Assembly (NCBI GenBank): GCA_026874595.1
Contig: CM049321.1
Span: 17,252,479-17,316,478, forward strand
DNA from: Sipunculus nudus
Taxonomy: Eukaryota > Annelida > Sipuncula > Golfingiida > Sipunculidae
Direction: 5' to 3'
DNA: 64,000 bases
A program made the translations under genes and the position numbers. This document shows positions 12,061-23,534 of the stretch, in pieces (position 1 is the stretch's first letter; each line of letters begins with the position of its first letter). Below the pieces are notes generated by a model, which saw nothing but the letters and a program-made list of their open reading frames with translations, searched no databases and had not been told where the DNA came from.

Positions 12061-13230
12061 ATGTTCAGGGTGTCTGAGCTACCAAGCAGATTATGGTTAT
12101 AAGATCGGGTTCTGATAATATGGTTCTGGTCACTGGCCATTATCGATAGGCTTAAACAACACGGTCAAAACTACTCTGGCAAGTGACAGCTGACCCTAAT
12201 GTTTAAATATAATCAGATTATCAGATATCAGATGATAAGATTTAAACATCATAATGCACAATTCGACAGAGATTTACTCCCCACCGGTCGCTCCAAGTCT
12301 CAAGAGACGCTCAAAATGTTCGACCTGAGCGTCCCGGACTGCTCAAGTTTTCTTCCCATCAAAAGCAATGATTATACAAGGCACTTACTGGATAAGATAG
12401 AGCCCAGACATTGTTGTTGACAGCTTGATACTTGTGACTGTCCATAATCAATCAACGACAGCTGTGGATGTTGATCTCGACTGAGCACCACTGAGTGGGA
12501 GATCTAGGAAAAATAACAAGGGTTGAATTTGTCTGCGATCTTGGAAATTACATGTTAGCTTGTTCCTTTAAAATCTACTGATTAAGTACAGGTCCATTTA
12601 GCAACGAAGTCAGTGTTATCCGACTTCGCAAATTAGGCTTATTCATCCCTGCAGCCTTTATCATCTCCCTGGGGAATAAACAATTTACAGAGGCATAGTT
12701 ATGAAACGGACAAAAAGGTTATTTGTTATATTTTTAGGTGCTTATCCCCCGTACAATACCTGTGCACATCCATATACCCATGCACACTATGGTGGCTTGA
12801 GAAACCACCGGAGGTTTTACCACAAAGGACAGTTTTGAATTGACGCGGAATAAAACAGTTCGCTAAAAGCTCAGCGCACATAAAACAACACTGCCATACA
12901 TTATAATACATATAAAACTTTGTAAATAATTAGCGTTCGGTCTTCGGAAATCACCAACAAAATACTAGAACCATTTTGTCTGCGTTCTTTTCTCTGAAAA
13001 AAAATTAATGTTTCACAACAACATAGTATCTAATGACACTTTTATCGGCAGTCAAGCTGAAGCGGGTACCAAATCTTGAACTCAAGTAACCAATAGGCAT
13101 TATTTGACTAAGACTCGAGTACTCCTTGCCATGGCAACGGTGTATAGATATTACGTGTTCCAATATATGTTTACCGATACAGGTATGCGTAAATTTGACT
13201 TAGTGTAGGCTGAACTTTTCATAAAAAAAA
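12060..13230. other. Spacer with one unassigned open frame
   Basis: A 73-codon open frame at 12199-12420 (plus) has a moderately protein-like composition but no domain I recognise. On the opposite strand, a start in the context ACAATGTCT near 12415 is followed by a perfect donor GTAAGTGCC near 12388-12396, which would make a tiny first coding exon. Neither reading is supported by a second exon. Confidence 0.25.
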
Positions 13231-13234
13231 CAAG

Positions 13235-13432
13235 TATTTTAAATAAAAATAAAAATATAAATAAAAAGAGATTGCCTGTAGTTTGCATTAGTATCGTGTA
13301 GAGATACCCAATTCAAAATTTGGACTCGAGTTTTTATTTCAAATAAAAATAAAAATATAAATAAAAATAGATTGCCTGTAGTTTGAAGTAGTATATCATG
13401 TAGAGATACACAGTACAAAATTTGGACTCGAG
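13235..13432. repeat. Two tandem copies of a 100-bp AT-rich unit
   Basis: The phrase AAATAAAAATAAAAATATAA (13241 and 13341) and the following ATTGCCTGTAGTTTG and 'tgtagagatac' recur at a 100-bp period. Both copies end in 'tttggactcgag', leading into the next array. Confidence 0.9.
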
Positions 13433-13662
13433 TACTCTGTTATTATAACCCGGACTCGAGAACTCAGTTATTATTACCCGGACTCGAGTACTCAGTCAGT
13501 CTTACCCAGACCCGATTACTCAGTAATTATAATTCGTACTCGAGTACTCAGTAATCATAATCCGGACTCGAGTACTCAGTCAGTCTTACCCAGACCCGAG
13601 AACTCAGTAATTATAATTCGTACTCGAGTAGTCAGTTATTATAACCTGGACTTCAGTACTCC
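13424..13662. repeat. 28-bp minisatellite containing CTCGAG, about 8 units
   Basis: The unit reads ACTCAGTTATTATAACCCGG then ACTCGAGT. Units alternate between TAATTATAA, TAATCATAA and CAGTCTTAC variants, and the order of variants repeats every three units. That gives an 84-bp higher-order period in the second half. There is no coding frame. Confidence 0.85.
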
Positions 13663-13664
13663 AG

Positions 13665-15935
13665 GACTTGGTTCAGCTTTAATCGGCGGTGATCTTTTGG
13701 AACAGGAAAATTGTTTTAGTAAAATTTTTTGGTGTGTTATGGACAGGTAAAATTGCGGGAATCTAGACTTTTTTATTTAGACTGATACGTTCAACATCTC
13801 TCCTATTTCCTGTGGTTGTTACTCAATCGGTTTGAGCACCGTAGAATCAATCTCCTACCCCAAGACCTAATTAAAATCCGTATCGTGAATCGGTTCACTC
13901 TGTGCGTATTAGGCCTTTAACTCCCATCAGTGCGCGCTCCTGTAGTCCGCTTAAAAGAGGGTTTACAGTAGTTTACTCTAGTTCTTTTTACAGTAATCCG
14001 GTCTTTAGTGCGTACAGTAAAATCTGTTTCTTGTCAGCGCGAGACCAGTTTTGCTATAATTTTGCCGAATCCTTCCGGTAAAATATGACCTTTTCTGCAG
14101 AAAAGTAAAGGAGACTAACAACCAACAATGAACTCCCGTTTCACTGGAAACCGATTCAGGCTTTTTGTGAGGCGAAATAAAATGTTTACTAAAAAGCATG
14201 CTACTTTGAGACTTAAGTAAACTGGATATGTATAATCGAATTTAAATGCAAGCCAGGTGCGGATACATCCTAAGAAATGTGCTCCCCGTGAAAACCTGCA
14301 ATTTCTTAATTAAACAATTCCTTAGAAGTTGGAGTCTGAAGATCAATAGATTACTTTAGAATGCAGAGAGAATGTATATTATGAATTTACCTTTAAATAA
14401 TGTTAGAACTTAATGGGTCCTTATAAAAACTAAAAGTTATCCCGAACAAACAAGTGATAGCATTGTTATGCATGGAGGCAGATATGAAAACAATCTCCGT
14501 AGAAAACATACCCCCCCCCCCACAAAAAAAAAAGATAAATAAATTAACAGAATAAACTGCAAGCGGATGAATATTTAAAGTGTTTTGGAACTACTTTTTG
14601 CAATAGAAAACGGAGTGTTTACATGGCACTCTGATCCTTGTAGCGCTTTGCGTGTGTTTAATAATTCGGTCACGATCACTTCAGACCTGGAGAATTATTA
14701 TGGATTCACCACAGCAAGTCCGTAAACATCATAATACACATTGATTCCCTGAACCAGGACTTTTGGTCTGTATTAATTTACCAGTTCCCCGGCTTATCGT
14801 ATTCCTCAGGGCTCGCCTCTGTCCTGGTGAACATTCACTAAGTTAGGGCAAATTTGAGGCGTCGCCTCAGAATCCGCAAGGTGACTAAAATCTGAAATAA
14901 ATCCGAGAGTTACCGTACATTTAATCTCCAGCCTTCTTATGCATTTAGGTAGGATTCTAAGCTCCGTATGACTGTAAAGAGAGCAAATCCATAATTATCT
15001 GGAGAAAATCATTTAATTAAAACAGAGTTCAGTTATGGTCCGCTAATGGCATAAATTTCCAGTTTAGATACGAATATATAATAAATGGGTATAGTACATG
15101 TAACGATGCCGCCTCTACAAATGCGTTCTAGCTGCGGTTATGAGCAATATTGGATCCATGTCTTCTTGACCATGATACAAAATAACTACAAAAGTAAAAT
15201 GCACTTACTATTGATTATATCTTGCCGTGGTGTTAAAAATAAAATACTTATACAATGTTGTAAAAGATTATAAATGTCACACCGTCCGTAAAACTGATAA
15301 TATATCTATTGTTCAACATAAAATATGATCGTATCGTGCACGAAGACAACTTAGCTATATATACATGAGGGGGTGTGGGGGGGGGGGGGATCTCGAGGTA
15401 GGGAGGTAGACGAAACGGTCGTCCGTTTGAGGTATAAGACGTTTCGTCGCTGCAGGCGGCTAAATAGAACACTAGGTAAGTTCCAGCTTGGCAGCATAAT
15501 TATCTGTCATATATTTTTGGAATAATTGTTTCCTCTTTGATTAAATAGACAATTTATTGGAATTACGTATCCTTCACCTTATCCCCCGCCCATAGTCTTA
15601 TACACGATTCTCTGCACTCATGGTAAGCCCCTTTGGTAATCTACGTTATACAATTATATTCAATAGACTAATTCGCTGCAAAAGGAAGTTATTCATATTT
15701 CTGAAAAAAAAATCAAATTATCCGCTGCTCTGTTGTAGTAGGTCCGTCCGGGATGAGTTTCCCTAGGGCCTGCTGGCAACTGCCGCAGTGTCTGATGGAA
15801 GGCGCTGCGAGCAAAAAATCGGAATCTTAAATTTTGAAAATCTTCAAAATGTATGGGAATGGATTTTCAGAAAGTTCCACTAAGGATACACATGGGATCG
15901 TTTCAGACACTAAAAGACCTCAAGAATACACTTCC
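13665..15935. other. Unannotated spacer
   Basis: No gene is recognised. A pure C run lies at about 14512-14521 and a G run at about 15377-15389. Short open frames at 14005-14199 and 15248-15472 (minus) lack any family signature. Confidence 0.5.
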
Positions 15936-15939
15936 GAGT

Positions 15940-16075
15940 TCCCTGAAACAACATGTGGCAACACGCTTTTCTCTCTCCGCTTGCGACCCTGGTTCGGTCC
16001 CAAAATTGGCCCGTCCAAGGTCGGTAGTTTTCTCCGGTTTCCTACACAACCATCCGAACGGAAGTTTCTGAGCCA
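15940..16075 (+). mobile_element. tRNA-derived SINE, decayed second copy of the 7.3-kb family
   Basis: The segment keeps a B-box-like GGTTCGGTCCC (about 15990) and the family body, 'cccgtccaaggtcggtag' then TTTTCTCCGGTTTCC. It matches the element at 7344-7520 with many substitutions. Overlapping open frames here on both strands are by-products. Confidence 0.65.
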
Positions 16076-16079
16076 CGGT

Positions 16080-16795
16080 GCAAGCGTGCATCGGAGTAAA
16101 TACCATAACATCTGTACAATCAATCTAGATTTCCAATAAATCGTGTACGGCTTGACGTACCATATCATATAATTTCGTTCGATTTCAGAAAACGTCAAAA
16201 TGAAACAAAGGAAAACTATCTATTTATAAATACAACAAGCAGCCGGATGAGAAAGAACAAAACGTTAAAAAATAAACTGCAAATTATCTTTCCAAAGTTA
16301 TCTTTCCGAAGCTCTTTCATTCAAAAGTATTGTTTTTGTTCACACAGCTTAGTACCGTAGCGCCTAATCGATCATAGGGGACCTAATAACTGCCAAGGAA
16401 TTGTGAATGTTTAAATTCAGTCATCCATCACACTTGCACAATAGGAAGACAGCGCAGAGGGTCAGTAAGTGCTTCCGGAAGTACACGTTAGTGCCGGGCT
16501 GATTGAGAGCACTCCTTTAACCCTAAGTTGTTTGTGCAAAATCACAGCTTACTTATGACCTTTGCACTGTGTCCGATAAATCACGTCAAACAGAATAGAA
16601 AACGGTACTTGATCACATGATATGCGTGGGCTGTAAGAAAGAAGACCAACACAAACACTGTGTTATTACTTTATAAGTGAAAGAACGTGGGTTGTCTGCA
16701 TTAAGAGGCCTAGGGCTGTAAAATAACATGTGGATACCAGTGGGAAGCAAACAAAACAAACCGAAAGGTGACTTCAAAAGTAATAGGTCTACTGC
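16080..16795. other. Unannotated spacer
   Basis: Nothing recognisable apart from a T run near 16863. Confidence 0.55.
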
Positions 16796-17494
16796 AAACC
16801 TAACATTCATGAATGCGACAATAAACTGATAACACCCTTACGGATGACAATATATAATATCCTTTTTTTTAATTTGTTTTGAGCTGCAGTATGCAAGTGG
16901 ATAAACACGGGTATACACTAGACTGACTGTCTTTTGGGTTTTGCATATGAATCGTCTTGATCAATCACTCAAACATGGATGAAATTCCAATATTTGTTAA
17001 GCAAGAAAAAGTAGAAATCTGTATTCTAAGGAATGCAAGCCTCCGCCATGAGGAGTTCCTATTGTGGGATGCTCCTAAACCGTGTATGCTTCCGCTCATT
17101 CAGCCAGTATTTCCATTTCCATCCGTGCATAAGCGACTGTATATTTGCGAGTATTCCTTGATGACGTTCCAGAATCCGGATCATGTGGCGGATCCACACA
17201 CAAAATCTAAACAATTCTTCTGTAGCCAATTTCCGAAATGTACTAATAATTTCAGGAGATTCCGTTCATGATTGCGTGAGGTATGTTGAGAACAAACACA
17301 CAAACACACACATGAACACAAACGAACGGGGATGAACGCATACCCTCCCGGCGGTGGCAATAAAATATAACATTAGTAGAAAACCATCTTATGCAATGAA
17401 ATACGTTTGATTACTAGATGCATAAAATCGATGTATGCAAACACTGGAAGCCTCATCAACCCGTATTAGACTCTCTTTCTTACTGGGGTGGCTT

Positions 17495-18330
17495 CATAAG
17501 ATGTTGAGTCTGGTGGCGTAATAGTTTTGGGGTTGGCCTTGTGACCGTAAAGCCCAAGTCCCATATAGGTGCCGGATCAACACGGATCACTTTCGGCAGT
17601 GTCCGGCGTGTAAACCGTGATGGTTCGCGACGTTCCCTGTTTGTCCGGGAAGGTCCTTGGGGAACCGGGAAGCCAACACGGTAGTTTTGGGAAGTTAAAA
17701 AACTGCCTTGTTCGTCCGTGACCGGGAGCTCCGTATTGAGACCGGCACTTTCCGGGTGCAGGTTTAAGTTTTTTCACCGTTCTGATGGTGCACCAAGGAT
17801 CACTACGGATGCAACAAGGTGTTATCACGGTGATGCCCGGTGTTTACACGGCGATGCCGTAGATAACACGGATGATTCCGGAACGATGCTCCGGGATTAT
17901 CCGTGTTGCTATCCGTTAATATGTGAAAGCCCCATTAACGAAATCGCGCTGCTGTCCCCGGAACACCACGGATTAAGGTCCGGGGTGATCCCTATTGCTA
18001 TCCGTGAATGTGTGAAGATGCTTTAGTCATCCGTGTTTGCCCGGGTTCGTCCGTGTCAACGCTCGAAACCCCTAAAATGAGCCCGGATCATGATCCGGCA
18101 CTTTTCGGGACTACCGTGTTCATCCGTGCTTATATGGGACTGGGGCTTTAGAATGTGGGTTCACGTCCCGTTCTTGCCGCCTCCTGTCTTTACCGCTCTC
18201 TACAATCCGGAGTTAACGTGTACAGGCCATATTCTTGCGAATATTAAGGCTGTTTGGGTTTCATGTCCCCAAGGGAGCCGAAAAAAGGTTACAGGAATGA
18301 ATAGGCCTGAAAGACCAGGAAGGCAAAGTG
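17495..18330 (+). mobile_element. tRNA-headed SINE split by a MITE
   Basis: The left part (17495-17549) has the A-box-like head 'tggtggcgtaatagttttgg'. The right part (18149-18330) has the B-box-like GGGTTCACGTCCC and the body with 'gaccaggaaggcaaagtgtg'. The intact counterpart is at 24690-24992. The two halves are separated by the inserted element at 17550-18148. Confidence 0.7.
17550..18148. mobile_element. 599-bp MITE with 18-bp inverted repeats, TA target
   Basis: The left terminus AAGCCCAAGTCCCATATA matches the inverted right terminus at 17 of 18 positions, and TA flanks both sides (17548-17549 and 18149-18150). The paralogous locus near 24805 has the SINE uninterrupted, so the element's borders are shown by comparison. 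The interior is GC-richer than its surroundings and full of short inverted phrases (ATCCGTG, CACGGAT, CCGGATCA), which would fold strongly. It encodes no transposase. A TA target is typical of Tc1/mariner-related elements, but the family is inferred only from that. Confidence 0.8.
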
Positions 18331-18971
18331 TGAAGTCGGGTGGGACTGCCATCGCTGATGATATTAGATTTCAGTTTGTGATATTACGAAGTGATTGTGA
18401 TAGTGATTGTGATAGTGATGAATGAAAGGACAAATACGTGATGAGTCAACGCCAAGTAATATCGGTGAAGTAACCATACAATGAACCATACATATATATT
18501 GAATTATGTTACCATTTCCGAAATATCGAAACTGCTATGTGGTGAACACGAATTAGAAATAAACCACTTTGCATTAATGGCATTTTTTGTTACAATGATG
18601 TAATACATGGTGAGTCAATGATTGAAATATGTCGTGTCACACGTGCCATGTCTGCGTGTGAGTAATCAGTCTATTAATAAAAAATAAAATAAAACCAGCA
18701 TAAATGAATAAATTCAGACTGGCCTAGGATGAGTCAATGCTAGAAACTAAGCATTTTTGAAAGGTTTATTGTGATGTAACCCTTTACAAACATCCCGCAG
18801 CTGAATCGTGACACGTGTGTGGAGAAAGATGTATTAATGAAACCATATATCTGCCTACAAGAATAGGCATGCCATAATAACCGACTCCTTAAGCGTGCTC
18901 TCTTTACTGATTGTACATCGCAGAGGCTAGTGCAACTAATTGCTTCTATACATAATGTAATTTAATGTCTA

Positions 18972-19112
<141 letters not shown>

Positions 19113-19224
19113 AAATGTATTATCTAGCGCAAAGAGAAAATGGCGGAAGAGGTAAAAAATAAAGTGATAAAAAGAAAATGGGGTTTGCACTTGGACTTTT
19201 GCACTTTTTGCACTCCAAAGCAGG

Positions 19225-19225
<1 letters not shown>

Positions 19226-19285
<60 letters not shown>
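19226..19285. repeat. (TA)n microsatellite
   Basis: TA tract of about 60 bp. The paralogous position in copy 2 has no long tract. Confidence 0.98.
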
Positions 19286-19289
<4 letters not shown>

Positions 19290-19753
19290 GCCCGAGGCAA
19301 TAAAATTATCAGCTTTGCTGGATTTGCCAAAGAGACATAAAACGCATAGGTTTATAGTCTCGCTGCATCTAGCTATATTTAACGCCTGTCAGAATATAAT
19401 GATACCTATGGCGGCGGTAATGTTGGATATCATTATTTAGTGGATGTTTATTATAAAACCAGTCCCAAAAGGTTCTAAATAGCATACCTTAAACAGTATA
19501 ATGCTAAATACCAAGGGTCAAGTACCCCTTATATATCGCCTTTGCTGACGGTATGGTATGATAAACAACTATGGAATAATACAGTCGATTTGGCAATGAT
19601 TTATTCTCTTTGTTGGCCTTAAAGAGCACGTAAGGTTTTGAGGGTATCATTCGGAACTGTCAGTAAGCGTTTTTTTCTGCAGCATATAATAATCAACTTT
19701 TTTTCTGAGTATTTTTTTTTTTCAAGGTAAGTCCTTATGTAAGACATAAGGAG

Positions 19754-20375
19754 TGTTATACGCGTCTGGAGCGTGGGGACCCAGCGTTCTTTTGTTCTAG
19801 ATGTTTCGGGTCTGTTCATGTGCGTGTGTATTGTTCTTTGGAATTTTCCATTTTTATAATTTTCGGGTGAGAAGTTATAAATAGGGGCTGTGTTTGGAGA
19901 CGGAGGAAAGGAAAATACCAGCGAGCACTAAGAGTGTTACTTTCTCGTCAGTTTTGGGACCTTTCCCGATAATTGCAGTGGTGTCAGATATTTACCGGAC
20001 TTTATACAGATTTAAACCGACTGCCTCCAGTTTGCCTTAGGATTATTACTATTTACGGGGATTATTGGACTCTTGTTGAGCTGTGACAGTGGTGGTATCC
20101 AGAAATCAAAGCCTATGATCCGGACACTCTGGTAATTAACATTTTGATTGTTATATTTTATACTGTGTAATTGTATTGATTTAGTGTATTGATATGTTAG
20201 GATTGTTGTAAGAATAAATTATAATTATTTGTTCACAAAATAAACTGACTTCTTTATTCATTCCCCTAAACATTTCACGCTGCCTAATGTTACAGAATCT
20301 GATTTATTTTTATCTCCGTACCAAAATTTGTGGTCCTCACGATTGCGTGATCTGTTGTTATCAGGTTCCGTAACA
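19754..20375 (+). mobile_element. Probable solo LTR with TATA box and poly(A) signals
   Basis: The segment starts TGTTATACGCG and ends GGTTCCGTAACA, giving TG…CA ends with partly inverted termini. It has a clear core promoter, TATAAATAGGGGCTG, near 19878, and AATAAA signals near 20214 and 20240. A second, inverted and truncated copy of the promoter half lies at 7575-7790, showing that this is a dispersed element and not a host promoter. It sits where homology to duplication copy 2 stops. No primer-binding site or coding region adjoins it, so a solo LTR of a Ty3/Gypsy- or BEL-type element is the best guess. The exact left end is uncertain by some 15 bp. Confidence 0.5.
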
Positions 20376-20379
20376 ATAT

Positions 20380-20715
20380 ATATATATATATATATATATT
20401 ATACTTGTTTGTGTACTTGCTATATTATATAATTATGTGAGGTAATCAAGATTTGAATCCATGAATATATTTTAGTATGAAAGAATTAGCCTGGCAGATC
20501 AACATTTTTGTAATATTTCAAAACTCGGAACAGGATAAACATTGGTACCACCAAGTATTAAAATTAAGAATGGGCAAAAAAAAAATTATTATCTTCAGTT
20601 TCATTACAAATTCAAAAACAACATCCCCGGGATCGATCTCTATCTTTTGAAATTGATGTAAGTATAGCTGATATTTTCCTATTTTGAAAATTAGGTTCAT
20701 ACTATAATTTCCATA
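20380..20715. other. Unannotated spacer
   Basis: AT-rich. Nothing is recognised after the short TA tract at about 20375-20400. Confidence 0.55.
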
Positions 20716-20835
20716 AGAAAGTAACGGGGTGACATAAAGCGAAGCGGTTGGTGCGCCGGACTTGTGCGCCATCGTTACGGATCGAATCCCGGATCGGCCA
20801 GGTATTTTTCCATGAATAATTTGTCTTCGAAAAAA

Positions 20836-20852
20836 TGGGGGCTGGATGACGG
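20836..20852 (+). other. Primer-binding-site-like sequence
   Basis: TGGGGGCTGGATGACGG begins one base after the left terminal repeat. The TGG start is what a site complementary to the CCA 3' end of a tRNA primer would show. The priming tRNA is not identified. Confidence 0.45.
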
Positions 20853-20934
20853 TAAACTTTGTGGTACAGGGAATAAGCTCACCAAAGTGTGACTCCTAGG
20901 ATAATTAGTCTTGTTCATATAGCAGAACGCTCTT

Positions 20935-20945
20935 AAGAGGGGGTA
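20935..20945 (+). other. Polypurine tract
   Basis: AAGAGGGGG followed by TA directly precedes the TG start of the right terminal repeat at 20946, as a plus-strand priming site of an LTR element would. Confidence 0.5.
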
Positions 20946-21125
20946 TGTTACGTGGTAACATAAAAGCGGACCGAACTGTCTCGCTAGTGAAGCTTGCTTA
21001 GCGAAGCGGTTGATACGCCACTGGTACGGGTTCTAATCCCAGATCGGCTCAGTATTTTCCCCTGAATAATTTGTCTTCGTAACAAGATATATTAGATGTC
21101 TTATTATCAGATGAAGCGTCAAATG

Positions 21126-21198
21126 GCGGGGGGTGGTGGGGGTGGGTGGGGGTGGGGGTGTTCCCTTGCGACCCCCCCCCCCCCCTGAATCGAACCGA
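21126..21198 (+). other. G-quadruplex-type tract next to a C run and a minus-strand B box
   Basis: At 21126-21160 at least five runs of three to six G are separated by one or two bases, which meets the usual quadruplex pattern. A C run (about 21172-21185) follows within 15 bp and could pair with it. On the minus strand GGTTCGATTC (about 21188-21198) resembles a tRNA-type B box, perhaps from another worn SINE. Confidence 0.6.
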
Positions 21199-21199
21199 G

Positions 21200-22610
21200 C
21201 CGGTTAAGCACCAAATTCGAACGCCGTAACCGACAAATATATATCCTACAGGTGCGCCCCAATGTATTCTCTGATTTTATATGAAATTTACCGTCCTTTG
21301 AGTAATATATTTAATCCTTCGATGCCATAATGTTTAGTAAAGAAGAACCTGTTTCACATCACTACCTATTTATTAAGAGCACATGTCTAATAAGACCACC
21401 TTTTTATTTAGATCACCCATGAGGGAACGAAAACCATTAACTAAGGTTACTGACTTGTTTAATATGAAAACCTGTTAATTAAGACCATATTCGCAGTCAT
21501 AGGGGTGGTCTTTTAACTCAGGTGTCACTCTACCTGTGTTTTTTTGTCAGTGCGATACCAAGGATAACAGCTATCAATTCCAGTCAGACATACGTTGTTA
21601 TAAATATCTGGACTCTTAAGATGGACGCATGAATTATAATGCTATATAAATTCAAAACTGATTGTTCTGAAAATAGTTACTGAAAATCAGTTATTGACAA
21701 GCTGGTTCTAGTTCCAAGTCTGTAATGCCAGTATTTGTAATTCTCATATTTCAAAGATGTCAGTTTATTGAAAAAGAACATATGTTCCTAGTACAAAGGT
21801 ATCTGATTACTCTGTTTTCACGTGTTTCTTGTAAAACCGCGTATCAAGTTACTGTACCGAAGGATGATTAGTTTCCAATGAAATACATTTCCACCTGCTT
21901 GAAAATTAATTTCTTAGATTTCAGCCCTGTGAAGATATTAAAGAAAATATTTACATCATTAATAAAACTAACTCTGCTTCGCTAACATGGATTTCAAGTC
22001 TAACAGTCTATTTAATATTTCATTTTTTTACTGTGGTTCAAAACCTCACATTTGTCGGTAACCAAACAGGTACAATCTGAATTAATAGTAAACTTGCATC
22101 ATAGATTTAGAGAAGATATTTGTGGTGAGAGAAGTGGTATTCTCGTAGTTTCAACATGCGCCGCGTGACCGTTGGGATTTAATGTGAACGCTATAGCGAT
22201 TTGTCAGTCGTCCGTCCGTTAACAGGGCGCTCATCATAAACGCTGAAACTAGAGACATCTATATGAAGACCCATGGAGGTCAATAAAAAATCAATTCGGA
22301 TACCTGAAATTAGGACACTGCGAGTTATATCCTCCAAGCAAATAGGTTCGAAAATATAACTCCAGAATAATTGAACAATTGATACAAAAGCTCCAGTACT
22401 GCATCCATAAACTATTTTTTTTCAAAGCATATTGATCATGGGGTTTTCCATCTTTTCCTGTAGACTTGTGGCGCGACCTGTATTCTTTTTCTGATTTTAT
22501 CATTTTTTTCCTTTTTTTGAGACCTATAAATGAAGCAGTCCCACAGTTAATAGGCTACAAACCGTGACCGATAGACCTACAAACATCTAACTATACATCC
22601 AAGGAGGTCC
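21200..22610. other. Spacer with one relic of the 'accacc' repeat
   Basis: At about 21375-21530, 'aataagaccacctttttatt', 'agatcacccatgagg' and, near the end, AGGGGTGGTCTTTTAA recall the repeat at 11410-11930. No gene is recognised in the remainder. Confidence 0.4.
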
Positions 22611-22614
22611 CAAG

Positions 22615-23185
22615 CAAATATACTGGGAAACTTGAAATTAAGTCAAGGTGACCTATATTTTCCGAACAACGGGCCTTAAACCTGATTCTGAGCATCCAGT
22701 GAGTCAGAAGGGGCACAAGTTGTATCCGATAGCCCTAGAATCTTCTTACAAAACATCCATTGAAGTATTTGGCAAATCTCTTTGTAAACCTGAAATCAGG
22801 TCATGGTGACCCTATATATTACGAAGTATGGACATGATTTTGACCATCCAGTGCCTCATATAGGGCAGAAATCTTTTTCAATAGCCCTATAAAAATTCCT
22901 TGGCAAACTTCCAAGAAAACCTGAAATACAGTCATATTGACCCATTTTCTGCGAGCTAGTGACCAAAAACATGATTTTAAGAAACCAAAAGTCAGGGAGG
23001 GCACAACAGTTTACCTAGAATCGTCTAACTGGACATCCCTGGACATCTGAAATTAGGTCACACGAACCCATATTCTGTCAGCTGTGTGAAATAACATGAT
23101 TTAAATCAGATGGGTACAAAACTTCTAACTTAGCATGTAGAGAGTTCCTGTAAAATCTTCCTGGTAAACCTAAATAAGGTCACTG
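22615..23185. repeat. Strongly diverged tandem repeat, 4-5 units of about 125-160 bp
   Basis: A phrase of the type 'cctgaaatcaggtcatggtg' followed by 'acc(c)atat' recurs near 22633, 22790, 22920, 23044 and 23170. It is followed in each unit by 'catgattttgaccatccag'-like and 'tagccctagaatcttc'-like phrases. Divergence between units is high. There are no shared open frames. Confidence 0.65.
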
Positions 23186-23190
23186 TATTA

Positions 23191-23534
23191 GGCCAAAATA
23201 AAAAAAGGTATGGTTCTCAGGCACTTTTTTTCTTTCAGAAATCAATGCGGGCGGGCACTTTTTTATTTTAATTTTTTTGGTATGTTACGATAAAAATGTC
23301 AAATGATAAGGGAAAAGCATGAAAAAAAAAAAACAGTTTTATTTTGCTAAATAAGTAAAAGCACTACAAAACAAAGGAAATTGTATGGTTTTATCTTCTT
23401 GAAAGAAATGTCGAAGCAGCATCTGCTCAAAATTGGAAAGTTTTTATTGAAAATCAAAATAAAAAGTTTTGATGCGGGGGTTTAAAATTGATGCGGGCGG
23501 TGCCTGAGAACCATACCTTTAATATTTTTTGGCC
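23191..23534. mobile_element. 344-bp MITE, GGCC ends, TTA target (copy 1)
   Basis: The element starts GGCCAAAATAAAAAAAGGTA and its right end is the inverted counterpart. The inner part of the inverted repeat, GGTATGGTTCTCAGGCA, is exact at both ends. TTA flanks both sides (23188-23190 and 23535-23537). A near-identical copy is at 26095-26420. It has no coding capacity. A 3-bp TTA target is typical of PIF/Harbinger-type MITEs; that assignment is inferred. Confidence 0.85.

Larger units (their letters stand above)
20720..21084 (+). mobile_element. TRIM-like miniature LTR element with tRNA-like LTRs
   Basis: Two direct terminal repeats, 20720-20834 and 20946-21084, flank only about 110 bp. Both share GAAGCGGTTG, a B-box-like region (GGATCGAATCCC in the first, GGGTTCTAATCCC in the second), GATCGGC and TGAATAATTTGTCTTCG. 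Immediately after the left repeat comes a primer-binding-site-like TGGGGGCTGGATG. Immediately before the right repeat comes a polypurine tract AAGAGGGGG then TA. This is the layout of a terminal-repeat retrotransposon in miniature. The left repeat has lost about 36 bp and its last bases are mutated; the right repeat has lost about 13 bp. A related solo copy is at 5451-5606. The repeats carry tRNA-like A (TAGCGAAGCGG) and B boxes, so a SINE pair in tandem is the rival explanation. Confidence 0.6.

Noticed and set aside
16957-17271. 104-codon frame with methionine start as a gene
   Set aside because: The paralogous block at 23.9-24.2 kb breaks the frame, and no domain is recognised.
17105-17280. 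Mixed-strand conserved frame (minus strand of the duplicated block) as an exon
   Set aside because: Both copies contain stops or frameshifts on that strand; the conservation is that of the duplication as a whole.
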